64,000 nt of DNA from Natronorubrum aibiense (GTDB lineage: Archaea; Halobacteriota; Halobacteria; Halobacteriales; Natrialbaceae): the NCBI RefSeq assembly GCF_009392895.1, contig NZ_CP045488.1:2852001-2916000 (forward strand), written 5' to 3'. This document shows, one piece after another, positions 8,788-17,049 of this stretch; the first letter of the stretch is position 1; the number at the start of each line of letters is the position of its first letter. The notes beneath the pieces are model-generated. The model was not told the DNA's origin. It saw only the letters and a program-made list of their open reading frames with translations, and made no database searches. The translations under genes and the position numbers were made by a program.

Positions 8788-9680
8788 CAGGGCAGGTCGA
8801 CGTCGACGTCTTCCTGCAGGCTGGCGGCTTTCACAGTGTTGTAGAGCAACATCGCGCGCGTCATTGGGCCGACGCCGCCCGGAACGGGCGTGATGGCGCT
8901 GGCGGGTTCGTTCGCGCTCTCGAACTCGACGTCGCCGACGAGTTCGTACCCTTTCTCGGTGTCCGCGTCGACGCGGTTGACGCCGACGTCGATGACGACC
9001 GTTCCTTCACTGATCATCGAACCGTCGATGAGTTCGGGGACGCCGACGGCGGCGACGACGATATCCGCGCTACGAGTTTTCGCAGCGAGGTCGTCGGTTC
9101 GGGAGTGACAGACCGTCACCGTCGCGTTGCCGTCGTCGGCCTTCTGGATCAGCAGGTTGGCGAGGGGTTTGCCGACGATGTCCGAGCGGCCAACGATCGT
9201 GACGTCTTTGCCCTCGGTGTCGACGTCGGCGGACTCGAGTAATTTCTGCACCCCGTGGGGCGTGCAGGGACGGAATCGGGCGTCGCCGGCGACGAGTCGG
9301 CCGACGTTTTCGGGGTGGAAGCCGTCGACGTCTTTCGCGGGGTCGACACGGCGAATGACCTCGCGGTAGTCGACGTGGTCCGGAACGGGGGCCTGCACGA
9401 TGTAGCCGTGGACGTCGTCGTTGTCGTTGAGATCGGCGATGGTGTCGTACAACTCCTCGGCTGGAGCGTCGCCAGCGACGTCGACGTGGTGGCTTTCGAT
9501 GCCAACTTCCTGGCAGTCGCGTTGTTTCATATTGACGTACGTCTGGCTGGCCGGGTCGTCGCCCATCAGGACGGTCGCGAGGCCGGGTCGAGCGCCTGCG
9601 TCGGCGAGCGTCTCGATCGCGTCCGTCAGGTCGTCACGAATCTCGCTTGCGACGGCGTTGCCGTCGATGATCTCGGTCAT
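8787..9680 (-). CDS. folD: Methylenetetrahydrofolate dehydrogenase / cyclohydrolase FolD
   Basis: A 297-residue protein of normal family length. Visible motifs are the substrate-side YVNMKQRDCQEVGI with catalytic lysine near residue 52, the VQAPVPDHVD segment, KDVDGFHPENVGRL, the dinucleotide-binding VGRSDIVGKPLANLL near 164-178, and the end motif TPVPGGVGPMTRAML. It interconverts methylene-, methenyl- and formyl-tetrahydrofolate, supplying C1 units to purine synthesis and matching glyA and gcvT-gcvH in this window. A TATA-like TTGATTAGCC about 27 bases upstream supports a leaderless start. Confidence 0.95.
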   Translation of the reverse strand: MTEIIDGNAVASEIRDDLTDAIETLADAGARPGLATVLMGDDPASQTYVNMKQRDCQEVGIESHHVDVAGDAPAEELYDTIADLNDNDDVHGYIVQAPVPDHVDYREVIRRVDPAKDVDGFHPENVGRLVAGDARFRPCTPHGVQKLLESADVDTEGKDVTIVGRSDIVGKPLANLLIQKADDGNATVTVCHSRTDDLAAKTRSADIVVAAVGVPELIDGSMISEGTVVIDVGVNRVDADTEKGYELVGDVEFESANEPASAITPVPGGVGPMTRAMLLYNTVKAASLQEDVDVDLP

Positions 9681-9779
9681 TACTCGAGTGGGTGGCCGCG
9701 AGGCTAATCAACCCTCGGGTTCGTGCTCAGAATAGCCGTCAACACTCGCACACATATCCACGGTTATGGATAAATACGC

Positions 9780-10592
9780 TCAAAATCGCTCGTCGAGGAA
9801 CGACGTGATCGCCTCGTTGACCCGGTCCGGGGCCTCGAGATTTGACGTGTGACCCGCGTTCGGAATCCGTTCCATGCGAGCGTCAGGTAGCTCCGCCAGC
9901 ATCGGTTCGGCTCGTGAGGGGTCGATCGACGGATCTTCCTCGCCGTGGACGACGAGCACGGGGACGTCGATCTCGGCGAGTCGGTCCGTGACGTCCGGGC
10001 GCTCGAGCCAGGAGTGCAGTTCGTTGTAGACCGCTGCGCCGGGGTACGTCGCCCACCGATCGATCCACGCCTCGACGAGCGCGGGGTTCGTCTCGCGCGT
10101 CGTCTCACCGAAGAGGTAGCCGGCGACACCCTCGGCCAACGACCGCGGTACGGCTGCGTGCGATCCCTCAAGCGGCTCGACGAGTTGGCCGTAGGTCTCA
10201 CGTTCGGCGGGTTCGTGGGGTGTCGCCATCGAGTCGATCAGAATTAGCCCGTCGACTCGCTCGGGATAGGCGAGCGCAAAGCGCAGCGCCATGAACCCGC
10301 CCATCGACATCCCGCCGATGACGGCGCGCTCTTCGCCGAGCCCGTCGAGTACCGCGGCACAGTCGCCGGCGAGATCCGCGAGGTCGTACGTCGACGCGTA
10401 CTGATCCGTCCGCGCCCGCAGGTCGTAGGCGACTGCGCGGTAGTCGGGGGCCAGCGCCTCGAGTTGGGGCTGGAACATCGTCCGGTCCATCAGGGTCCCG
10501 TGGGCGAAGACAACCGGTTGCCCGTCGCCGACGTCGGTCGTGAGCGCGTCGGTTCTGATCCGGTACATCGTCGTCGTGGTCGACTCAGTCAT
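9780..10592 (-). CDS. Alpha/beta-fold hydrolase
   Basis: A 270-residue hydrolase. It shows the HGTLMD oxyanion region near residue 33, the nucleophile elbow GGMSMGG with Ser near residue 95, an acid in VVHGEEDPSIDP and a histidine in IPNAGHTSNLE near the end. The fold hydrolyses esters or related bonds; the substrate is unknown. The frame extends to 10727, but those residues are not halophile-like. An ATCTTTTT element about 29 bases before 10592 supports the later start. It is downstream of glyA on the same strand, about 110 bases apart. Confidence 0.8.
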   Translation of the reverse strand: MTESTTTTMYRIRTDALTTDVGDGQPVVFAHGTLMDRTMFQPQLEALAPDYRAVAYDLRARTDQYASTYDLADLAGDCAAVLDGLGEERAVIGGMSMGGFMALRFALAYPERVDGLILIDSMATPHEPAERETYGQLVEPLEGSHAAVPRSLAEGVAGYLFGETTRETNPALVEAWIDRWATYPGAAVYNELHSWLERPDVTDRLAEIDVPVLVVHGEEDPSIDPSRAEPMLAELPDARMERIPNAGHTSNLEAPDRVNEAITSFLDERF

Positions 10593-10701
10593 GCCACACG
10601 AGAACACGACACAGCACAAAAAGATACGCGAACCGGACAGTCTCGGTTCAGCGACGGATTCCACGGGTGGACTCGTCGCCGAACGAGCCCAAACAGGCGC
10701 G

Positions 10702-11949
10702 TTACTCGTACAGCGGGTTCGCGTCACACAGCGACTCGACGTCCTCGCGGACCTCGGCGAGGACGGCCTCGTCCTCGGGGTTGTCGATGACGCGCGTGAT
10801 CAGGTCGGCGACGGTGCGGCAGTCGTCCTCGTCGAAGCCACGCGTCGTCAAGCCGGGCGTGCCGGCGCGGATGCCCGAGGGGTCAAACGCCGAGCGCGTC
10901 TCACCGGGCACCGTGTTCCCGTTGAGGACGATACCGGCGTCCTCGAGCGCTTCTTCGGCGTCGCCGCCGGAGGTGTCGGGGTGGCTCTCGCGCAGGTCGA
11001 CGAGTACGAGGTGGTTGTCGGTGCCGCCCGAGACGAGCGAGAAGCCGTTCTCGACGAGTTGCTCGCCGAGGGCCTCCGCGTTAGCAACCGTCTGCTCGGC
11101 GTAGTCTTCGAACTCGGGCGCTAAGGCTTCCTTGAAGCCGACGGCCTTGCCGGCGATGTTGTGCATGAGCGGGCCGCCCTGTCCGCCGGGGAAGACCGCC
11201 GCGTCGATGTCGTCGGCGTACTCCTCGTCGCACATGACGATGCCACCGCGACCGGCGCGGATGGTCTTGTGCGTGCTGCCAGTGACGAAGTCGGCGATGC
11301 CGACCGGCGAGTCGTGAACGCCGGCGGCGACGAGCCCCGTGATGTGGGCGATGTCGGCGAGGTGGAGCGCGTCGGCGCTGTCGGCGGCCTCCTGAATGCG
11401 CTCCCAGTCGATCTCGCGTGGGTATGCGGAGTAGCCCGAGACGATGATGTCCGGCTCGAACTCCTCGGCCTGCTCGGCGAGCCCCTCGTAGTCGACGTAG
11501 CCCGTCTCGGCGTCGACTTCGTACTGCTCGACGTCGTAGAGCTGGCCGACGAAGTTCGCCGGATGGCCGTGACTGAGGTGGCCGCCGTGAGTCAGATCCA
11601 GCGAGAGGATCTTGTCGCCGGGCTCGAGCATCGCGAAGTAGACGGCCTGATTGGCCTGCGTGCCCGAGTGTGGCTGGACGTTGACGTGTTCGGCACCGAA
11701 CAGCTCCGTGGCGCGGTCGATCGCGAGCTGTTCGACCTCGTCGGCGTACTCACAGCCGCCGTAGTAGCGCGAGCCGGGATACCCCTCGGCGTACTTGTTC
11801 GTGAGGGCGCTTCCCTGCGCGTCGAGGACGGCCTTCGAGACGTGATTCTCGCTGGCGATCATCTGCAGCGACTCTCGTTGGCGATCTACCTCTCCCTCGA
11901 GTGCATCGGCGACGGCGGGATCGACGTCCCGAACGTGCTCGTGTTCCAT
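10702..11949 (-). CDS. glyA: Serine hydroxymethyltransferase
   Basis: A 415-residue enzyme of family length. It transfers the hydroxymethyl group of serine to tetrahydrofolate, giving glycine and methylene-THF. Motifs include LQMIASENHVSKAV near 28-41, NKYAEGYPGSRYYGGCEYAD near 51-70, the histidine-rich THGGHLSHGH loop, and PLP lysine K228 in TGSTHKTIRAGRGG. The frame runs to 12015, but a TATA box 27 bases before 11949 supports this ATG. It works with FolD, GcvT and GcvH of this window in C1/glycine metabolism. Confidence 0.95.
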   Translation of the reverse strand: MEHEHVRDVDPAVADALEGEVDRQRESLQMIASENHVSKAVLDAQGSALTNKYAEGYPGSRYYGGCEYADEVEQLAIDRATELFGAEHVNVQPHSGTQANQAVYFAMLEPGDKILSLDLTHGGHLSHGHPANFVGQLYDVEQYEVDAETGYVDYEGLAEQAEEFEPDIIVSGYSAYPREIDWERIQEAADSADALHLADIAHITGLVAAGVHDSPVGIADFVTGSTHKTIRAGRGGIVMCDEEYADDIDAAVFPGGQGGPLMHNIAGKAVGFKEALAPEFEDYAEQTVANAEALGEQLVENGFSLVSGGTDNHLVLVDLRESHPDTSGGDAEEALEDAGIVLNGNTVPGETRSAFDPSGIRAGTPGLTTRGFDEDDCRTVADLITRVIDNPEDEAVLAEVREDVESLCDANPLYE

Positions 11950-11970
11950 ATCCGATGTGCCGGCTGGCGG

Positions 11971-11980
11971 CAGTATAAGT
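11971..11980 (-). promoter_or_regulatory. TATA box of glyA
   Basis: The minus strand reads ACTTATACTG, centred 27 bases before the ATG at 11949, giving a leaderless start. Confidence 0.55.
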
Positions 11981-12154
11981 GTACCCGTCTTCGGCGAGAA
12001 GCGCCACGATTTCATACCGCTGCCATCGGTTGCTATCGGATATCGAGCACGAGAACGGTGTCAGTAATCTTGACAATCAATGCCAGCAGTAGATGTGTCG
12101 GAATGAAAACAACCCGATACAACTAACTTTCCCGAGCGACATTCAGCGTATCGA

Positions 12155-14260
12155 ATGATAGAGTGGGGAGTCGACGATCGGGTGCTTCGTGTTACGGACG
12201 CCGATAACACCACGGTGTCAGTTCACGGGGCCGATCTCGACATCGAGGAGTCGGCCCCCGACATCCCACGACCGGTCGAGGAGACGCTCACCGTCACGAC
12301 GGACAAACTCCGGTTTCCACACGCAGTCGTCTACGCGTTCTCGCTCGACTCGAGCGAACGGTACGAACTCGAGCCACGCGGTGCGCCGCTGTCGCTCCCT
12401 GCCGGCGAGTACATCGTCGATATCGATACGGAGATCAAGACGTATCTCCAGTTCTCGGGCACCGCAACGCTCGAGAAGACCGACGACTACGAATCGGTCG
12501 TCGTCTCCTTTCCGGATCGGTATCGCGTGACCGTCGGCTTCCGAAGCCATCACGAACTCCCTGCAGAGACGATCACCGTCACCGACTCTCCCGATGCGGT
12601 CGCGACGGCCATCAGCCATCTTGCGACAGCACACAAGACGGACAGCCCCGACCGCACCTATCCCACGCTTCGTGGGCATCCACCGCTGCTCGAGCGTGGC
12701 AACGCCCTCGAAATTCCGGACCGCCTTCGGGCCGCCCGCTCCGACGCCGGAATCGAGGTCGTCGTCCCGCCGACGTACGACGCGCTGTTCGTCGCCGCGC
12801 CGCTTGCGTACTACCTGCAGGCCACGCTGCGGACGGCAGCCACTCCCGAGGGTGGCCTCGCCCGGCCGCGACTCCGCCTCACCGACCTCGGGATCGAAGA
12901 ACGGCTCTCGCCGATGCCCGACCTCGAGCGCGACGTCGAGCGACTGTTGCGCAAGACGTTCTTTCTCGACTGTCTCGTTCGCAATGCCGGACCCTACGGC
13001 ACGAATCTGGCGGAACAACGCGTCCTCGAGACGCTCGATCTCGACGCTGACGTTCTCTACAACGCCAGTCCACAACAGCGGCTGGCGACCTATCTCGAAG
13101 TGCCCTACGAGGCGATCGAACATCGGCTTCCGGAGTGGCATCTCTCGACGTACGTCGCTCCCGAGTACGACACCGTCGAACAGCTGCCGTTCTTGCTCGA
13201 TCGGCTGAGCATGCTCTACATGCCGCGAACGTCCAAACTCGAGGGAAAGGAATTGATCGAGCGCTCGCTGGCCGATTTCTACCGCGACGGGAACGGGGGC
13301 GGAAGCAGCCACGACAGGGCAAGTGCCAGCAAGGTCGCCTCTGTCGACATCGTCAAACCCGAACTCCGAACCGGACGAGCACACGGCTGGCTCGCGGACG
13401 GCGTGCCGATCGACGTCTTCAAAACCACGCCCGAAGCCTACTACAACCGCCTCGACTACCTCGAGCGGCCAACCGAATCCACGTCAGTCTGTGTCGTCCT
13501 GAACGATCCCGAAATGGCCGGCGAACACGACGAGGTCGCCGAAATCTACCGCCAGCGAGCCGAGGAGTTGTCGATGGACGTCACCGTCGCCGACTCGCTC
13601 TCGACGGCCGAACTCGCGCGCGTCTTCGAACACGAGTACGAGTTCGTCCACTACATCGGCCACTGTGAGAACGGGGGGCTTCGCTGCCCGGACGGCCCGC
13701 TGTCAACGTCGAGTATCGACCGCTGTAACGTCCAGACGTTCTTTCTCAACGCCTGTGGCTCCTACTACGAGGGGATAGAACTGATCGAAAAAGGAAGCGT
13801 CGCCGGCGCGGTGACGTTTACCAAGGTGTTGAACGACCACGCTGTCAAGGTCGGCTCGACGTTTGCGAAACTCCTCGTCAACGGCTACAGCCTCGAGCGA
13901 GCGCTTGGGCTCGCCCGGAGTCGGATCATGATGGGCAAAGACTACGCGGTCGTCGGTGACGGCACGCACTCGCTCGTCCAAAGCGACCACCGACTCCCGA
14001 TTACCATCACCGTCGAAGACCTCGAGGACGGCACCGGCCGATATCTGGTCACGCTCGACTGTTACTCGACGCGCGTGACGGGGTCGTACTACTTCCCACA
14101 CACAGAGGCAAACGAGTTCGCCTATCTCTGCGGGACCGAATCCAGTTTCACGCTCGAGGCGTCGGGCGTCGCCTCGTTGCTGCGCGAAACCGATGCATCG
14201 GTCATCTACGACGGCGACCTCTACTGGTCGGAAACGCTGGCACAGCAGTTTGCACGCTGA
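12155..14260 (+). CDS. CHAT-domain (caspase-like) protein with long N-terminal region
   Basis: A 701-residue protein. Residues about 440-610 resemble the CHAT peptidase fold: VCVVLNDPEM opens the domain, FVHYIGHCENG carries candidate catalytic H503, and TFFLNACGSYYEG carries candidate C534. A following VAGAVTFTKVLNDHAVKVGSTF and the helix LVNGYSLERALGLARSRIM match the CHAT tail. The N-terminal 430 residues are beta-rich then helical and are not TPR repeats. Bacterial CHAT proteins are proteases in defence or cell-death systems; the role here is unknown. No cleavage partner is adjacent: glyA is divergent and an acidic protein is convergent. The start is the first ATG, in frame with halophilic sequence. 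Confidence 0.7.
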   Translation: MIEWGVDDRVLRVTDADNTTVSVHGADLDIEESAPDIPRPVEETLTVTTDKLRFPHAVVYAFSLDSSERYELEPRGAPLSLPAGEYIVDIDTEIKTYLQFSGTATLEKTDDYESVVVSFPDRYRVTVGFRSHHELPAETITVTDSPDAVATAISHLATAHKTDSPDRTYPTLRGHPPLLERGNALEIPDRLRAARSDAGIEVVVPPTYDALFVAAPLAYYLQATLRTAATPEGGLARPRLRLTDLGIEERLSPMPDLERDVERLLRKTFFLDCLVRNAGPYGTNLAEQRVLETLDLDADVLYNASPQQRLATYLEVPYEAIEHRLPEWHLSTYVAPEYDTVEQLPFLLDRLSMLYMPRTSKLEGKELIERSLADFYRDGNGGGSSHDRASASKVASVDIVKPELRTGRAHGWLADGVPIDVFKTTPEAYYNRLDYLERPTESTSVCVVLNDPEMAGEHDEVAEIYRQRAEELSMDVTVADSLSTAELARVFEHEYEFVHYIGHCENGGLRCPDGPLSTSSIDRCNVQTFFLNACGSYYEGIELIEKGSVAGAVTFTKVLNDHAVKVGSTFAKLLVNGYSLERALGLARSRIMMGKDYAVVGDGTHSLVQSDHRLPITITVEDLEDGTGRYLVTLDCYSTRVTGSYYFPHTEANEFAYLCGTESSFTLEASGVASLLRETDASVIYDGDLYWSETLAQQFAR

Positions 14261-14376
14261 AGGGGGGGTGTCGGCTCGTGTGCGTCTGTAAGCTATGGAG
14301 TTCCGAGACGGTACTCAGTGCGAAGAACGCGAACGGAACGAACGTGGCTCGAGGAAACACGGGGTCACAGCCACAC

Positions 14377-14503
14377 GAGCGGGGCAGTCTGCGGGCGGGT
14401 GTCTCTCGATTTCGAGCGGTTACGAGAACAGTCGACCGAGCGGGGCAGTCTGCGGGCGGGTGTCTCTCGATTTCGAGCGGTTACGAGAACAGTCGACCGA
14501 GCG
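14377..14503. repeat. 61-bp tandem repeat, two perfect copies
   Basis: The unit beginning GAGCGGGGCAGTCTGCGGGC occupies 14377-14437 and repeats exactly at 14438-14498, followed by the first five bases of a third unit. The second copy includes the last codons and stop of the minus-strand acidic gene; the first copy lies downstream of that stop. Confidence 0.95.
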
Positions 14504-15473
14504 TCGCGCGGAGCCAGCCCAGCAGGCCCGTGGCGCCGCCATCGTCCGCAGTCGCCTGCGACTTCGCGTTTTCGTCGGCGCTGCGAGTTGCATCGGCCGT
14601 TTCGGGGGCGGTATTCGATTCGACCTCGGCGGTTGCCGTCGTACCCTCGGTATCGGCGGTTGCAACTGCCAAATCATGCTCGTCCGGCGATCTGTCACTC
14701 GAGGGTGCGTCGGCTGGCTCGGGCGCGTCCGACTCGGGTTCCGACTCGACGAAATTGCGTTCGGCCTTACTCGAGTCAGCAACGGAATCGGATTCCGACT
14801 CAGCAGCGTCCGACGCTGGCTCGGCATCGGTGTCTGCTGTCGACTCGATGTCGGCCACAGCTGTCGGTTCGATGTCCTCCTCGGCCGTTGGTTCGACGTC
14901 GGCCGCAGCGACGGATTCACCGTCATCGACAACTCCTGAGTCGGCAGCCTCGTCGGAGGCTGGCTCGACGGCGGGTGCAGCGGTCGATTCGGTGTCGTCA
15001 GACGTCGGCTCGTCGGTCTCGACAGCTGTCGACGCAGTAGGTTCGTCGGCCTCGGCAGCGTCGTCCGAATCGATCCAGAGGAACTCCTGTTCTTTCGTTC
15101 GATCGGTCAACAGCAGTTCCTCGAGTGCGCCATCATCGACGAACAGGTCGTCGTCGGCCGTCTCGGGCTCCGGTTCGTCCGCGGTCGCGATGATGTCCTC
15201 GGGACTGTCGCCCTCGAGGATATCGTCGACGTCGTCGGCCGTGGACTCGCTGTCCTGGAGGTTGCCGAACACGGTCGCGGCCGTCTGGTCTTCGACATCG
15301 CCGTCGGACGGCTTTTGCTCGTCGTCCGTCGATTCCGACTCGTCCGTCGCCTCCCCGTCGACCGGCTCTCCCTCCGGTATCCCCTCCTCGAGGTCCCCGA
15401 ACAGATCGTCGGCCGCCGATCCGACGTCGAGTGCCCCGTCACTCGAGTTCGTATTTATCGTGCTATCAGTCAT
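14481..15473 (-). CDS. Very acidic, low-complexity protein with hydrophobic C-terminal tail
   Basis: A 330-residue protein. Residues 1-135 have some sequence complexity (DLFGDLEEGIPEG, DDVDDILEGDSPEDIIATAD, LLTDRTKEQEFLWIDSDD). Residues 135-310 are almost only Asp, Glu, Ala, Ser, Thr, Val and Pro, so likely disordered. The last 13 residues, TGLLGWLRATLGRLFS, form an amphipathic or membrane-touching helix. I do not recognise the family. An SD-like AAGGAG sits just before the ATG and an AT-rich TATA box lies about 25 bases upstream, supporting this start over the frame start at 15959. It is convergent with the CHAT gene. Confidence 0.65.
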   Translation of the reverse strand: MTDSTINTNSSDGALDVGSAADDLFGDLEEGIPEGEPVDGEATDESESTDDEQKPSDGDVEDQTAATVFGNLQDSESTADDVDDILEGDSPEDIIATADEPEPETADDDLFVDDGALEELLLTDRTKEQEFLWIDSDDAAEADEPTASTAVETDEPTSDDTESTAAPAVEPASDEAADSGVVDDGESVAAADVEPTAEEDIEPTAVADIESTADTDAEPASDAAESESDSVADSSKAERNFVESEPESDAPEPADAPSSDRSPDEHDLAVATADTEGTTATAEVESNTAPETADATRSADENAKSQATADDGGATGLLGWLRATLGRLFS

Positions 15474-15794
15474 AGACTCCTTCCATGATAATATATAATC
15501 GCATGACTTTAACTTTCGGAATTTTTTCACCACAGATGAACAAGACTGATACCCTATTAGTGTGACGGCCGTTTCCCCGGGTCGACGTAGGTAGAAGTTT
15601 ACGTTTGTATAAAAATATACTTCTTGAGTGAGATTGCCGGCATTCGAAAGAGCATTCCCCGATAGCGAGCGTGATACCGTTCGAACGGAAGGGAACGGCC
15701 GAAACGGGAAACAGGACACAGCGCTGTTCGGACGCTGGGTCTGAGAAACCGGCACAAACCCTATTACTCGCCGTGATGAACTCCAGAAGTTGCT
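15474..15794. other. Divergent promoter region
   Basis: This 321-base gap separates the acidic-protein gene from the RuBisCO gene. It holds the minus-strand TATA box near 15496 and, on the plus strand, a weaker CCCTATTACTCG near 15757-15768, about 30 bases before rbcL. AT content is higher than in the genes. No reading frame looks real. Confidence 0.5.
15491..15501 (-). promoter_or_regulatory. TATA box of the acidic-protein gene
   Basis: The minus strand reads CGATTATATAT about 25 bases before the ATG at 15473. A purine-rich AAGGAG follows close to the start, which is less usual among the leaderless genes here. Confidence 0.5.
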
Positions 15795-17045
15795 ATGACT
15801 GGCATCGAATATGACGACTTCCTCGACCTCGAGTACGAACCCACGGCGACGGATCTCGTCTGCGAGTTTACGATCGACCCCGCTGACGGGATGTCGACGG
15901 AGGCGGCGGCGAGCCGGGTCGCCTCGGAGTCCTCCAACGGAACGTGGGCCGCGTTGCACGTCGACGAGGACGAACTGACCGATCTAAGCGCGGTTGCGTG
16001 TGCGATCGACGGCCACGAGATCACCGTTGCCTACCCCGAAGCCCTGTTCGAAACAGGAAGCATGGCCCAGATCCTCTCGTGTATCGCGGGCAACATCATG
16101 GGGATGAAAGCGGTCGAGACGATCCGCCTCGAGGACTGCCACTGGCCCGAGCCCATCGTTTCCGGCTTCCCCGGCCCGCAGTTCGGGACCAGCGTCGCCC
16201 ACGAGAAACTCGACGCAGGCGAACGACCGATCCTCGCGACGGTCCCCAAACCGAAAGTCGGGCTCTCGACGGACGCCCACGTCCAGATCGGCGAAGACGC
16301 CTGGCGCGGCGGCGTCGACCTGCTGAAAGACGACGAGAATCTCACCGATCAGTCGTTCAACCCCTTCGAGGACCGACTCGCCGACAGCCTCGCCGCTCGA
16401 GACCGTGTCGAAGAGGACGTCGGCGAGCGGAAGGATTACCTCGTGAACGTGACCGCGGAGACGAACGAGATGTTAGAGCGCGTCGACCTCGTGGCCGAAC
16501 ACGGCGGCGGCTTCGTCATGGTCGACGTGATCACCAGCGGCTGGGCAGCCGTCCAGACGGTCCGCGAGCGCTGCGAACGACACGACCTCGCGATCCACGC
16601 CCACCGCGCCATGCACGCGGCCTTCGACCGTCTCGAGCACCACGGCGTCTCGATGCGCGTGCTCGCTCAGATCGCCCGCCTCTGTGGTGTCGACCACATC
16701 CACACCGGCACCGCCGGGCTGGGCAAACTCGCGAACGAGGATACACCGGGGATCAACGAGTGGCTCACGTCGGACCTGTACGGGATGACCCCGGTCCTGC
16801 CCGTCGCCTCCGGCGGCCTCCACCCCGGTGTCGTCGACCAGTTACTCGACGCACTCGGCACGGACATCATCGTCCAGGCCGGTGGCGGCATCCACGGCCA
16901 TCCCGACGGCACGCACGCGGGCGCGAAAGCGCTTCGGCAGTCGGTCGAGGCGAGCCTCGAGGGCGTCTCGCTCGACTCCTACGCCGACGAACACGACGAG
17001 TTGGCGACGGCGCTCGAGAAGTGGGGATCGGAGACGCCGCGATAG
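15795..17045 (+). CDS. rbcL: Ribulose-bisphosphate carboxylase, archaeal type III
   Basis: A 416-residue RuBisCO large chain, shorter than plant forms as usual for archaeal type III. Active-site segments are intact: TVPKPKVGL with proton-abstracting K152, GGVDLLKDDENL with carbamylated K178 and metal ligands D180 and E181, IHAHRAMHAAF, loop 6 in HTGTAGLGKLAN, and ASGGLHPG. In archaea this enzyme works with AMP phosphorylase and ribose-1,5-bisphosphate isomerase to turn nucleotide ribose into 3-phosphoglycerate, rather than in a Calvin cycle. Those two partner genes are not in this window. It is convergent with the next hydrolase gene, four bases apart. Confidence 0.93.
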   Translation: MTGIEYDDFLDLEYEPTATDLVCEFTIDPADGMSTEAAASRVASESSNGTWAALHVDEDELTDLSAVACAIDGHEITVAYPEALFETGSMAQILSCIAGNIMGMKAVETIRLEDCHWPEPIVSGFPGPQFGTSVAHEKLDAGERPILATVPKPKVGLSTDAHVQIGEDAWRGGVDLLKDDENLTDQSFNPFEDRLADSLAARDRVEEDVGERKDYLVNVTAETNEMLERVDLVAEHGGGFVMVDVITSGWAAVQTVRERCERHDLAIHAHRAMHAAFDRLEHHGVSMRVLAQIARLCGVDHIHTGTAGLGKLANEDTPGINEWLTSDLYGMTPVLPVASGGLHPGVVDQLLDALGTDIIVQAGGGIHGHPDGTHAGAKALRQSVEASLEGVSLDSYADEHDELATALEKWGSETPR

Positions 17046-17049
17046 CACC

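Noticed and set aside
11161-12126. Plus-strand frame of 321 codons opposite glyA
   Set aside because: Antisense shadow of glyA, with hydrophobic low-complexity text and no domain.
14278-15498. Ser/Ala-rich 406-codon plus-strand frame opposite the acidic gene
   Set aside because: It is the mirror of the Asp/Glu/Ser codons of the acidic gene. The minus-strand frame has a promoter and halophilic composition; this one does not.
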